This document shows, piece by piece, positions 16,191-24,567 of a stretch of 64,000 nucleotides of DNA. The notes under the pieces were generated by a model. The model made no database searches. It had not been told where the DNA came from and was given only the letters and a program-made list of their open reading frames with translations. Numbering within the stretch: the first letter of the stretch is position 1; every line of letters begins with the position of its first letter. This DNA is from Paracoccus thiocyanatus (lineage in GTDB: Bacteria; Pseudomonadota; Alphaproteobacteria; Rhodobacterales; Rhodobacteraceae), in the NCBI RefSeq assembly GCF_900156255.1, contig NZ_FTMK01000016.1, forward strand, positions 20,522-84,521, read 5' to 3'. A program made the translations under genes and the position numbers.

Positions 16191-18596
16191 TCACAGCTTC
16201 ACCCTCCGCAGCCGAGCGGCATTGGTGATCACGCTGACCGAGGACAGCGCCATGGCGGCCGCCGCGATGATCGGCGACAGCAGGATGCCGAAGAACGGAT
16301 ACAGCACCCCGGCCGCGACCGGCACGCCCAGAGCGTTGTAGATGAAGGCGAAGAACAGGTTCTGGCGGATATTGCCCATGACCGCTTCCGACAGCTTGCG
16401 GGCGCGGACGATGCCGGTCAGATCGCCCTTGAGCAATGTGACGCCCGCGCTTTCCATCGCCACATCGGTGCCGGTGCCCATGGCGATGCCAACGTCCGCA
16501 GCGGCCAGCGCCGGGGCGTCGTTGACGCCGTCGCCGGCCATCGCCACCACCTCGCCCGCCGCCTTGTGCCGCTGCACGACCGCGCTCTTCTGGTCGGGCA
16601 GCACCTCCGCCTCGACCTCGTCGATGCCGAGCTGGCGCGCGACGGCCTTCGCCGTGGTCCAGTTGTCGCCGGTGAGCATCACCACGCGGATGCCCTGCTC
16701 CTTGAGCGCGGCGAGCGCCTCGGGCGTCGATGGCTTGACCGGATCGGCGATGGCAAAGATGGCCGCAACCTGCCCGTCCACCCCCATGAAGATCGCGGTT
16801 GCGCCGTCCTCGCCCAGCCGGTCGGCCTCATCGGCCAGCGGCGCGACATCGACGCCCTGCTCGGCGAGGAACTTGGCATTGCCAAGGGGAATGCGCTTGC
16901 CCTCGACCACTCCGAGCGCGCCCTTGCCGGTGGGTGAGTCGAAATCCGCGACCGGTGCGAGTTCAAGGCCGCGCTCCTCGGCCGCCCGCACGATGGCCAG
17001 CGCCAACGGATGCTCGCTGGCGCGTTCGACACTGGCGGCAAGGCGCAAGGCTTCTTCCTCGGTAAAGCCAGCAGCCGGAACGATGGCGGTGACGGCGGGC
17101 CGGCCCTCGGTCAGGGTGCCGGTCTTGTCGACGATGATGGTGTCGACCTTCTCCATATGCTCCAGCGCCTCGGCGTTCTTGATCAGCACGCCCGCCTGCG
17201 CGCCGCGCCCGACGCCGACCATGATCGACATCGGCGTCGCCAGCCCCAGCGCACAGGGGCAGGCGATGATCAGAACCGAGACCGCCGCGATGAGACCGAA
17301 CGAGAAGCGCGGCTCGGGACCCCAGATCGACCAGGCGATGAAGGCGAGCACCGCGACCACGATCACCGCCGGGACGAACCAGCCGGAGACCTGATCGGCC
17401 AGCCGCTGGATCGGCGCGCGGCTCCGCTGCGCCTCGGCGACAAGCTGGACGATCTGCGACAGCATGGTGTCGCGGCCGACCTTCTTCGCCTCGATCACCA
17501 GCGCGCCGGACTGGTTCATGGTGCCGCCGATGGCGGTGGCGCCGACCTCCTTGGTCACCGGCATCGACTCGCCGGTCACCATCGATTCATCGACGGCGCT
17601 GCGACCCTCGAGCACCTCGCCATCGACCGGAACCTTCTCGCCGGGCCGCACCCGCAGGCGGTCGCCGACATGAACGGTGTCGAGCTGAACCTCCTCCTCG
17701 GTGCCGTCGTCGCGGATGATCCGGGCGGTCTTGGGGGCAAGGTCGAGCAGCGCGCGGATCGCGCCGCTGGTGCTCTCTCTCGCGCGCAACTCCAGCACCT
17801 GCCCGAGCAGCACGAGCACGGTAATGACCGCCGCCGCCTCGAAATAGACCGCGACCGAGCCGTCGGGCTGGCGGAACTGGTCAGGAAAAATGCCCGGCGC
17901 CAGCGTCGCCACGACGCTGTAGATCCAGGCCGTGCCGGTGCCCATGGCGATCAGGGTGAACATGTTGAGGCTGCGGTTGACCAGCGACTGCCAGCCGCGC
18001 TGGAAGAATGGCCAGCCCGCCCAGAGAACGACTGGCGTGGCGAGGAGCAGTTGCAGCCAGTTCGAGGCCTGCTGACCGATGGCGTGGGTCAGCCCGAAAA
18101 GATGCCCGCCCATCTCGAGGACGAACACCGGGATCGTCAGAGCAAGGCCGATCCAGAACCGGCGCGTCATGTCGATCAGTTCTACATTCGGCTCTGCCTC
18201 TAGGCTGACCAGAACCGGCTCCAGCCCCATGCCGCAGATCGGGCATGATCCGGGCCCGACCTGCCGGATCTCCGGGTGCATCGGGCAGGTGTAGATCGTC
18301 CCTTCGGGAACCGGCTCTGCCTTGGCCGCCGCGGCGGCCGGATCGAGATAGCGTTCCGGCTCGGCCAAGAACTTCGCCCGGCACCCGGCCGAGCAGAAGT
18401 AATATGGCCGACCGGCATGCTCGGCCTTGTGCTGGGTCGTGTGGGGATCGACCATCATTCCGCAGACCGGGTCCTTGACCTTGTGCGTGTCGTCCTGCGC
18501 GGCGGCTGCGTGGTCATGCGCGTGATCATGCACATGTCCGTGGGCCGAATGGGCGTGAGTCTGGTTCTGGTGATCGTGTTCCGTCTTGCTGGTCAT
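16191..18596 (-). CDS. Cu(I) P1B-type ATPase with YHS and heavy-metal-binding domains
   Basis: An 801-residue pump. The start at 18596 is preceded by GAGGAGG; an earlier in-frame ATG lies inside the CueR box. The N-terminus is His-rich, followed by a YHS domain ([14 protein letters not shown]) and a short zinc-ribbon-like metal domain ([15 protein letters not shown]). The pump core has a C-P-C followed by [16 protein letters not shown] and G-D-G-V-N-D-A-P. There are no C-x-x-C HMA domains, unlike the copA gene. YHS-carrying pumps often deliver copper to the periplasm for export or enzyme loading. Expected to be CueR-activated. Confidence 0.92.
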   Translation of the reverse strand: MTSKTEHDHQNQTHAHSAHGHVHDHAHDHAAAAQDDTHKVKDPVCGMMVDPHTTQHKAEHAGRPYYFCSAGCRAKFLAEPERYLDPAAAAAKAEPVPEGTIYTCPMHPEIRQVGPGSCPICGMGLEPVLVSLEAEPNVELIDMTRRFWIGLALTIPVFVLEMGGHLFGLTHAIGQQASNWLQLLLATPVVLWAGWPFFQRGWQSLVNRSLNMFTLIAMGTGTAWIYSVVATLAPGIFPDQFRQPDGSVAVYFEAAAVITVLVLLGQVLELRARESTSGAIRALLDLAPKTARIIRDDGTEEEVQLDTVHVGDRLRVRPGEKVPVDGEVLEGRSAVDESMVTGESMPVTKEVGATAIGGTMNQSGALVIEAKKVGRDTMLSQIVQLVAEAQRSRAPIQRLADQVSGWFVPAVIVVAVLAFIAWSIWGPEPRFSFGLIAAVSVLIIACPCALGLATPMSIMVGVGRGAQAGVLIKNAEALEHMEKVDTIIVDKTGTLTEGRPAVTAIVPAAGFTEEEALRLAASVERASEHPLALAIVRAAEERGLELAPVADFDSPTGKGALGVVEGKRIPLGNAKFLAEQGVDVAPLADEADRLGEDGATAIFMGVDGQVAAIFAIADPVKPSTPEALAALKEQGIRVVMLTGDNWTTAKAVARQLGIDEVEAEVLPDQKSAVVQRHKAAGEVVAMAGDGVNDAPALAAADVGIAMGTGTDVAMESAGVTLLKGDLTGIVRARKLSEAVMGNIRQNLFFAFIYNALGVPVAAGVLYPFFGILLSPIIAAAAMALSSVSVITNAARLRRVKL

Positions 18597-18645
18597 GTTC
18601 ACGCCTCCTCGGCGTTTCCTGAGCTTGCGTTTCGTCTGTTCTGCG

Positions 18646-18669
18646 CCTTCCAATCGCTGGAAGGTCAAG
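18646..18669 (-). promoter_or_regulatory. CueR box upstream of the second Cu-ATPase gene
   Basis: On the minus strand TTGACC is followed by a CCTTCCA-GCGAT-TGGAAGG dyad, the most symmetric of the three CueR-like boxes in the window. A -10 element at 19-bp spacing is poor (CAGAAC), so promoter strength is uncertain. It lies between the CDF gene and the ATPase. Confidence 0.65.
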
Positions 18670-18697
18670 AGGTGATTGGATTCCGGAGTTCCTGCCG

Positions 18698-19669
18698 TCA
18701 GTGACTACCGTGGACCTTTCCGACGCTGGCCCGTCCTGACCCGGCATGTGACCGCGTGATGTCGATGTCGGCCGCGGTCTCCTCACCATCGAGACAGTAT
18801 TCCTCGATCTGCAACGTCGAGAAGTAGATGTTGAACTGCTGGCGCAGAAGATTGTTCGCCTGCCGCAGCACCCGCTCGCCGTCCTGCCAGTTCCGAACGC
18901 AGATATGGCTCGAGAAGACATTGCGCCCGGATGTCAGGCTCCAGGCATGGACGTGATGCACGTCCGTCACCCCCTCCAATTGCCGGATGGCCTCGATGGC
19001 GGCTTCCAGGTCGAGGTCTTCCGGCGTGCCTTGCAGCAGGATGTGCAATGCCTCGCGCAGAATGCCCCAGGAGGCCCAGAGCAGCACCAGTCCGAAGGCC
19101 ATGCCAAGCAGAGGATCGATGGCCATAAAGCCCGTGAACCGGATCACCAGCGCAGAGATGATGATCAGGAAGCTGCCGACGAAGGTCTGCAGGATGTGCC
19201 AGTAGGCGCCGCGCATGTTCAGGTTGCCCTTCTGGCGCTCGTACAGCAGCCAGAGCGCGACAAGCTCGGTGGCGATCCCGCCCGCAGCGGCAAACAGCAT
19301 CGGCGTCGTGGCCAGCTCGATCGGCTCCATGAGGCGCATCGCGCCCATCCACAGCACCAAAAGCGCCATCGCGACGAGAAACAGGCCGTTGAAAAGGGCG
19401 CCGAGGATCTCGGCCCGGACATAACCGAAGGTGCGCGCCGGGCTGGATTTCCGCTCGGTCAAGCGTAGCGCGACCAGCGCGATGAGCACGCCGCCCACGG
19501 CCGAGAAGGTGTGAAAGGCATCGGAGATGACGGCGACCGAGCCCGTCCAGATGCCGATTCCCAGCTCGATGACAAAGTAAAGGCCGGTGAGCCAGCCCGA
19601 GATGACAAGCGCCTTGCGATCGCCGCCCACGGGCATGTGACCGGCATGGCCGCCGTGAGACATCGACAT
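18698..19669 (-). CDS. Cation diffusion facilitator with altered metal site
   Basis: A 323-residue inner-membrane protein with six hydrophobic helices and a C-terminal cytoplasmic domain (V-H-H-V-H-A-W-S-L). The start at 19669 has AAGGAGG seven bases upstream. Overall it aligns with the ZitB/CzcD branch of CDF transporters, which exchange Zn2+ for protons. The two H-x-x-x-D motifs of the transport site are changed: TM2 reads H53-T-F-S-A57 and TM5 reads H158-I-L-Q-T162, so both aspartates are lost while both histidines remain. A His-rich N-terminus is kept. It may carry another ion such as Cu or have a sensing role. It lies between the multicopper oxidase and the second Cu-ATPase. Confidence 0.85.
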   Translation of the reverse strand: MSMSHGGHAGHMPVGGDRKALVISGWLTGLYFVIELGIGIWTGSVAVISDAFHTFSAVGGVLIALVALRLTERKSSPARTFGYVRAEILGALFNGLFLVAMALLVLWMGAMRLMEPIELATTPMLFAAAGGIATELVALWLLYERQKGNLNMRGAYWHILQTFVGSFLIIISALVIRFTGFMAIDPLLGMAFGLVLLWASWGILREALHILLQGTPEDLDLEAAIEAIRQLEGVTDVHHVHAWSLTSGRNVFSSHICVRNWQDGERVLRQANNLLRQQFNIYFSTLQIEEYCLDGEETAADIDITRSHAGSGRASVGKVHGSH

Positions 19670-19726
19670 GAGTCCGCCTCCTTGTTGCTGAGGGAGAACG
19701 CCGGGATCCGGCGTTCTCGGTTTGGC

Positions 19727-21235
19727 CTATGCGCTGACCGCGAATTCGGTCATCATGCCGGTTTCGAGATGCGGCATGTGGTGGCAATGCAACATCCAGC
19801 GCGCCGCCTCACCGGCGTCGAGCGCCACATCGACCATCGACATCGGCGGCACATAGACCGTGTCGCGCAACGCGCCCGCGACCGCACGTCCGTTCAGCCT
19901 GACGACCTGGAAGACATGCCCGTGCAGATGCATCGGGTGACCCATCATCGACATGTTGTGAAAGGACAGCACTACCCGCTCACCACTGCGCGCGGCTATC
20001 GGGCGATGCTGTCCCCAGACGGCTCCGTCGATCGTCCAGACATAGGGCTGCATCGAGCCGCCCAGCATCACCATATGGCTGCGGTCCACCGGCCGATCCG
20101 GCAGCGCCTCCGCCGCGAGCAGACGCGACTCCTGCGCCAGATCGGTGTCGAAGGCGGGGGCTTCCGATTCAGCCACGGCATCGATGCGCCGGATTTCGGC
20201 ACCCTGCGTGGCAAGGATCAGGCCGGTGCGCTCACGCGCGCCTTCCCGCAGCGCGAGGATCGGCCAAGCGCCGCCCTCGTTCGGCAGGTCGATCTCCAGA
20301 TCGAGCCGCTGGCCCATGGCCAGGCCGAAGCGCGTGCCAGAAACCGGCTGAACCGCATGTCCGTCCACCGCAACAAGCCGCGCCTGCGCCTCGCCGGTCT
20401 CGATCCAGAACACTGTCGCCGCGGCGGCGTTGATCACACGCAGGCGGACGCGCCCGCCGCGCTCGATCTGCACCACCTCGGGGTCCGACAGCGTGCGGTC
20501 ATTGGCAAGATAGGCGTCCCAGTCGTAGTCATTGAGGTCCATCGCCATGGCGTCCATGGCACCCATCCCCATCATGCCGCCCATGGCGCCGTGATCCATG
20601 CCTTCCATCGGCATGTTCCCCATGGCGCCATGATCCATACCCGCCATGCCGCCCATGCCCGCGCCGTGGCCGCCTCCATGGCCGTCTGCCGTCCCATGGC
20701 CGTCGAGGATCTCGGCCATCACTTCCTCGGGCGCCTTGAACGAGAAGTCATGCAGGAAAAGCACTACTTCCTGACGGTCGGCGCTGATATCCTCGGCGCT
20801 GCGCACGATCAGCGGTGCTGCCAGAAGGCGCATTTCGTGCAGCGGCACATGCGCGTGCATCCAGTAGGTGCCGGGCAGCGGCGCGAAGTCATAGGCGCGT
20901 GTCTCGCCGGGGGCGAGCATCGGCAAAGGCATGTCGGGCACGCCATCCTGCGCGTTGGGCGGGATCTGGCCGTGCCAGTGGATCAGCGTGTCAACATCGA
21001 GATCGTTGCGCAGATCCACCCGGAAGCGCGCGCCGGGGTTGAGTGTCAGGCCCTGTCCGGTGGGTCCGGAAAGACCCCAGACGGTGGCGGCGCGACCGTC
21101 GATGTCCAGCGTCCGGCTAGCGGCGTGCAATGATAGCGGGGCGGCGCCCTGCGCGGCCGCGATCCGGGGCAGATGCGCATAGGCCAGCACGGCTGCGCCA
21201 GCGGCAAGAAAGCCGCGTCGTGAAAGGGTATTCAT
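19727..21235 (-). CDS. Multicopper oxidase (CueO/CopA-like), Tat-exported
   Basis: A 502-residue periplasmic cuproxidase starting at 21235 (GAGGAG upstream). It has a Tat signal (S-R-R-G-F-L-A-A-G-A-A) and three cupredoxin domains with the four copper motifs: H-W-H-G, H-A-H, H-P-M-H-L-H-G-H and H-C-H-H-M-P-H-L-E-T-G-M. A Met/His-rich insert occupies about residues 205-260 (repeated G-M-D-H-G-A-M), like the copper-binding insert of CueO. It should oxidise Cu(I) to the less toxic Cu(II) in the periplasm. It follows the small exported protein at 21309-21701 and precedes the CDF gene, all leftward. Confidence 0.92.
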   Translation of the reverse strand: MNTLSRRGFLAAGAAVLAYAHLPRIAAAQGAAPLSLHAASRTLDIDGRAATVWGLSGPTGQGLTLNPGARFRVDLRNDLDVDTLIHWHGQIPPNAQDGVPDMPLPMLAPGETRAYDFAPLPGTYWMHAHVPLHEMRLLAAPLIVRSAEDISADRQEVVLFLHDFSFKAPEEVMAEILDGHGTADGHGGGHGAGMGGMAGMDHGAMGNMPMEGMDHGAMGGMMGMGAMDAMAMDLNDYDWDAYLANDRTLSDPEVVQIERGGRVRLRVINAAAATVFWIETGEAQARLVAVDGHAVQPVSGTRFGLAMGQRLDLEIDLPNEGGAWPILALREGARERTGLILATQGAEIRRIDAVAESEAPAFDTDLAQESRLLAAEALPDRPVDRSHMVMLGGSMQPYVWTIDGAVWGQHRPIAARSGERVVLSFHNMSMMGHPMHLHGHVFQVVRLNGRAVAGALRDTVYVPPMSMVDVALDAGEAARWMLHCHHMPHLETGMMTEFAVSA

Positions 21236-21308
21236 GGTCGTCTCCTCGGGACAGCCTGTCCCGTTCATCAAAACCGACAGAACGCCGCGGGCTCCAGCCC
21301 GGACGCAA

Positions 21309-21701
21309 TCAGAGGAGACGGAGCTTGGGAGGTCGTTCGTTCAGCCCAGGTGCCCGACTGGCAAGCACTGCACCGGTCGGCAGGTCATGGCTGGCAGGCG
21401 CGTAATCGCTGCCAGAGCCTTCGCTCGGCGAGGTCAGGAAGACCGAAAAACCTACGCAAAGCAACTCACAGGCTTCGGCATCGCCTGAGCCACAGTGCTG
21501 GTCGCCATCACAGGGATTTTCGCTGCCGGCCGCAACCTGCATCATCTCGCCGACATGCACCGAGGGATCCGGTTCTGCGCTCAAGCGCGCCGCGTGCGCG
21601 GACGTCGCCGTCGTCATGACGGCGATCGCGAGGACGGCAAGCATGGTGACGAGGCGCGCGAACATGCCGGAAAGATAGGCGCTGGTCACGGGAATGTCCA
21701 T
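21309..21701 (-). CDS. Small exported Cys-containing protein, first gene of the oxidase unit
   Basis: A 130-residue protein. A hydrophobic segment at about residues 14-38 ending in S-A-H-A-A is a signal peptide. The mature part has paired cysteines (N-P-C-D-G, H-C-G-S, A-C-E-L-L-C) and a C-terminal P-P-K-L-R-L-L. No firm family, but the plan is that of the gene at 15010: export signal, Cys cluster, hydrophobic patch, P-P-basic-L tail. Start taken at 21701 (GGGGGC upstream); ATG 21665 is possible and would still leave a signal peptide. It precedes the multicopper oxidase by 73 bases, so it probably shares its transcript. Confidence 0.6.
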   Translation of the reverse strand: MDIPVTSAYLSGMFARLVTMLAVLAIAVMTTATSAHAARLSAEPDPSVHVGEMMQVAAGSENPCDGDQHCGSGDAEACELLCVGFSVFLTSPSEGSGSDYAPASHDLPTGAVLASRAPGLNERPPKLRLL

Positions 21702-21732
21702 TGCCCCCGGCGTCGCGCCTCTGGCAGTAATT

Positions 21733-21755
21733 CAATTTCGGCATGTAGCCGATTG
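21733..21755. promoter_or_regulatory. Dyad between divergent copper genes
   Basis: CAAT-TT-CGGC-ATGTA-GCCG-ATTG reads as an interrupted inverted repeat at 21733-21755. It lies in the 73-bp gap between the leftward small exported protein and the rightward cytochrome gene. It does not resemble the CueR boxes, so another regulator may act here. Confidence 0.4.
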
Positions 21756-21774
21756 AAATTCTTCACCAGCAGTC

Positions 21775-22245
21775 ATGCAACTCATGCGCAATGAACTCCG
21801 TAATATCTTGTGGCTCGGGTTGCTCCTCGGCGGCCTGATCCTGGCGATCCTCGTTGGGTGGCATCAGGTCCGCACGGTATCCCCCGCCGCGGCATCCGCA
21901 GAAGTCATCGAACAGGGCCGGCAGGTCTATGCGGACCAATGTGCGTCCTGCCACGGTGCGCAGCTCGAGGGGCAGCCGGACTGGAAGACGCCCCTTCCAT
22001 CCGGACGTCTCCCGGCGCCACCGCACGATGCCGGCGGCCACACGTGGCACCATCCCGATGACATCCTGTTCCGCATCGTCAGGGAAGGCACGGCCGCCAT
22101 CGTCGGGGGCGGCTATGAGAGCGACATGCCGGGGTTTGCCGATCTTCTCAGCGACGCCGAGATCCGGGCTGTCCTCGCCTATATCAAGAGCACCTGGCCA
22201 GAGCGCGAGCGGACCTACCAGGAGAATGTGTCGCAACCACACTGA
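21775..22245 (+). CDS. Membrane-anchored or exported c-type cytochrome
   Basis: A 156-residue protein with one N-terminal hydrophobic helix (about residues 9-28), then a single-haem cytochrome c domain. The haem site is C-A-S-C-H at about residues 56-60, and the likely Met ligand is in S-D-M-P-G-F near residue 118. The fold ends with A-V-L-A-Y-I-K-S-T-W-P. Cytochromes of this type accompany multicopper oxidases and Cu efflux genes and may accept electrons from Cu(I) oxidation or feed a terminal oxidase. Start at 21775; an internal ATG at 21787 is an alternative. It is divergent from the oxidase unit. Confidence 0.85.
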   Translation: MQLMRNELRNILWLGLLLGGLILAILVGWHQVRTVSPAAASAEVIEQGRQVYADQCASCHGAQLEGQPDWKTPLPSGRLPAPPHDAGGHTWHHPDDILFRIVREGTAAIVGGGYESDMPGFADLLSDAEIRAVLAYIKSTWPERERTYQENVSQPH

Positions 22246-22451
22246 TGGCACCTTCGGGATGGAGCTGCCCGTGCGACCGGCAGTGCAATTTCCCGAGGCC
22301 CACCGGTCACAGTTGAGGCCGCCGAACAGAAGCGGCATATTTGGATCGACCTGATGGCGAAACCTTTGGGAGGGATGTTCGTGGGATTATTCATGGCTTA
22401 CTTGGCATTTGAAGCGCGCTCGATCTTGGCGCCGCCTCGGGTTTTCCCTCG

Positions 22452-23729
22452 ATGAACAATCCCGGCTCCAGTTCATCGAAGCGGGTTCATGACCGCACGG
22501 AGCGGCTCAACAAGAGCTGCTTCTGCGTTACACTGGACCTTCCATCGCTGCGCGAAGCGATGGAGCGCGAGGCCGGTGATCCGGCGTTCTTCGAGACGTT
22601 CATCCGCCCCAAGGCCCATCTGTTCTCGCACGTGCCGGTGTTCCTTTCGGCCACCGCCGTCAATGAGATGCGCGCGATCGCAGTGGCTGTGGAGACCACC
22701 GCCCAACTCGCGGCATACAAGGCCGCAGTCCTCTCTTGGGTGCCGGAAATCGCGCGGGCGGATCATGGCCCGCTCGGGGCATTGATGGGCTACGACTTCC
22801 ATCTTGGCGAAGACGGCCCCCGCTTGATCGAAATCAATACCAACGCCGGCGGGGCGTTTCTCAATGCCTTTCTTGCGAGGGCGCAGCGCGTGTGTTGCAC
22901 CGAAATGGATATCCCCCCGACGCTGCCATCGTTCGAGGACGCGGCGTTTCGCATGTTCCAGAACGAATGGATTCGGCAGCGGGGAACGGGCGCGCCACAA
23001 CGCATCGCCATCGTCGATGACAGTCCGCCGGAACAGTATCTCTACCCCGAGTTCGTGCTCGCGGGGCAAGTTTTCGCGGCACGAGGGGTAGACGCGATCA
23101 TCGCCGACGCCAGTCACCTTCGCTACGACGATGGTCGGCTCAGCGCCGATGGAAAGACAATCGACCTCGTTTACAACCGGGTCACCGATTTCGCCTTCGA
23201 TCAGCCCGAGCACAAGGCATTGCAGGAAGCCTACCGGGATGGCGCGGTGGTCGTGACGCCGAATCCGCACAATCACGCGCTCCTTGCAGACAAGCGCAAC
23301 CTTTCGCTTCTTTCGAATTCCGCGACGCTGGAGGCCTGGGGCGTGGAACCGAGACTTCGCGCCCTGCTTGATGCCGTTCCACGCACCGTGCTGGTCAGTC
23401 CTGACAACGCTGACGCACTTTGGAAATCCCGCAGGGACCTGTTCTTCAAGCCGACCGGCGGACATGGCGGCAAGGCGGTATATCGTGGCGACAAGCTGAC
23501 GAAAGGGGTCTGGGCGGAGATCGCGGAGGGCGGATACGTTGCTCAGACGCTGGTCCGCCCCAGCGAGCGCATGATCAGGATCGACGAGATACCCCAGACG
23601 CGCAAAATGGACGTGCGTCTGTATACATATGATGGCCAGGTGCTTCTGGTGGCCGCGCGCCTCTATCAAGGTCAGACCACGAACTTCAGGACGCCAGGGG
23701 GCGGCTTCGCGCCCGTGTTCGTGATCTGA
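22452..23729 (+). CDS. ATP-grasp-like protein of unknown function
   Basis: A 425-residue soluble protein. Features suggesting an ATP-grasp ligase are R-L-I-E-I-N-T-N-A-G-G-A-F at about residue 120, a glycine loop F-F-K-P-T-G-G-H-G-G-K-A at about 335, and a C-terminal acidic/basic stretch K-M-D-V-R-L-Y-T-Y-D-G with Q-G-Q-T-T-N-F-R-T-P-G-G-G-F. The order of motifs (I-E-I-N-T-N before the Gly loop) may mean a rearranged active site. ATP-grasp enzymes join a carboxylate to an amine or thiol, so a peptide- or glutathione-like metal chelator is conceivable here, but no substrate can be read from the sequence. The ribosome site is weak. It is the last gene of the cargo; a terminator follows at 23839. 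Confidence 0.6.
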   Translation: MNNPGSSSSKRVHDRTERLNKSCFCVTLDLPSLREAMEREAGDPAFFETFIRPKAHLFSHVPVFLSATAVNEMRAIAVAVETTAQLAAYKAAVLSWVPEIARADHGPLGALMGYDFHLGEDGPRLIEINTNAGGAFLNAFLARAQRVCCTEMDIPPTLPSFEDAAFRMFQNEWIRQRGTGAPQRIAIVDDSPPEQYLYPEFVLAGQVFAARGVDAIIADASHLRYDDGRLSADGKTIDLVYNRVTDFAFDQPEHKALQEAYRDGAVVVTPNPHNHALLADKRNLSLLSNSATLEAWGVEPRLRALLDAVPRTVLVSPDNADALWKSRRDLFFKPTGGHGGKAVYRGDKLTKGVWAEIAEGGYVAQTLVRPSERMIRIDEIPQTRKMDVRLYTYDGQVLLVAARLYQGQTTNFRTPGGGFAPVFVI

Positions 23730-23838
23730 AGCGTGAGCTGGCGGGGTTTGGCTTTAATATATCAATGCATTAATTTGGGGAGCATTCAACATCAGGCGCA
23801 TCCCCTCCGGCACTTGCCCTCGCGAAAGCGTTCTCCCG

Positions 23839-23861
23839 ATCCGGTTGCGGCCGGATTTTTT
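23839..23861 (+). terminator. Rho-independent terminator at the end of the cargo
   Basis: ATCCGG (23839-23844), loop TTGCGG, CCGGAT (23851-23856) and a run of six T. It lies 110 bases after the ATP-grasp gene. Confidence 0.7.
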
Positions 23862-24125
23862 CGTTGTTTTCGAGGGCTATTCGGGCGGCTGAACACTGAC
23901 CCCGCTGCCATGAGGTCCGGAAGCGGTTTCTCCGGACCGATACTCTCCTGACCTGATGACTGTGCCGGTTGGTGAATTTCTTACAGCAAGCTGAAATTGT
24001 GTGCTTTTCGGCTTTTCGGGATCGCCGGCCCGAATACTTCGATGCCGGTGGCGTTCGTGAGGGGGAGAATAAATCGAGCTATCGCCCTCAGAATAGTTCC
24101 GTGCTGCTCTCGTCGCGGATACGGA

Positions 24126-24169
24126 GGGGGTATCTTTCGCCCCTGATGGTGGGCGATTTCGATACCCCC
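24126..24169. promoter_or_regulatory. Nested inverted repeat upstream of the excisionase gene
   Basis: GGGGGTATC (24126-24134) pairs with GATACCCCC (24161-24169). Inside it, TCGCCC (24137-24142) pairs with GGGCGA (24151-24156). It ends 98 bases before the rdfS-like start codon. Candidate binding site for the FseA-like activator or the excisionase itself. Confidence 0.5.
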
Positions 24170-24267
24170 CAACTTCGCCCTGCACCTCGCCGGTCTTCCT
24201 TCGCCACCGTGGTCATTGCCCGCCGCTGATCCGCAGTGGCCGTTTGCAACACCACGGAGGCCCGATC

Positions 24268-24549
24268 ATGCCACATGAACCCGTCGTCCTGCCGCCGCGT
24301 TTTCTACGGACCAAAGAGGCCGCGACCTTTCTCAGCCTCTCGGCCCGGACGCTCGAAAAACACCGCACCTACGGAACCGGGCCAGCCTATCGCAAGCTTG
24401 GCGGCCGTGTGGTCTATGCCATCGACGATCTTGAGGCCTGGACCGAGCGCGGCGCGGTGACCTCCACCTCCGATCCGCGCGGCTCCGTGCTGCCCGCCAA
24501 GCGTCATGCGTTTCCGTCCGGCCCGCAGGCTGGTCGTTACGCCCGCTGA
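24268..24549 (+). CDS. rdfS: RdfS-like excisionase (AlpA/MerR-type HTH)
   Basis: A 93-residue protein starting at 24268 with CACGGAGG seven bases upstream. It has a MerR-like winged helix, typical of excisionases: F-L-R-T-K-E-A-A-T-F-L-S-L-S-A-R-T-L, then K-L-G-G-R-V-V-Y-A-I-D-D-L-E-A-W. A short basic tail follows (L-P-A-K-R-H). In ICEMlSym-R7A the protein of this family, RdfS, drives excision and is switched on by FseA. Its position directly before repA and the tra genes matches that element. Here the FseA-like gene is 15.5 kb upstream because copper cargo lies between them. Confidence 0.8.
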   Translation: MPHEPVVLPPRFLRTKEAATFLSLSARTLEKHRTYGTGPAYRKLGGRVVYAIDDLEAWTERGAVTSTSDPRGSVLPAKRHAFPSGPQAGRYAR

Positions 24550-24567
24550 CCGCTCGCGGTTTTCTTC

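Larger units (their letters stand above)
23730..24267. other. 538-bp gap between copper cargo and excisionase gene
   Basis: No gene is supported. It contains an AT-rich patch (23750-23780), the terminator at 23839, and the nested inverted repeat at 24126-24169. The boundary between cargo and the transfer core must lie in here, probably between the terminator and the repeat. Confidence 0.55.

Noticed and set aside
15255..16937. Long rightward open frame across 15255-16937 (560 codons)
   Set aside because: It runs antisense through the small Cys protein, DUF411 and the second Cu-ATPase. No domain, no ribosome site, and composition typical of antisense frames in GC-rich DNA.
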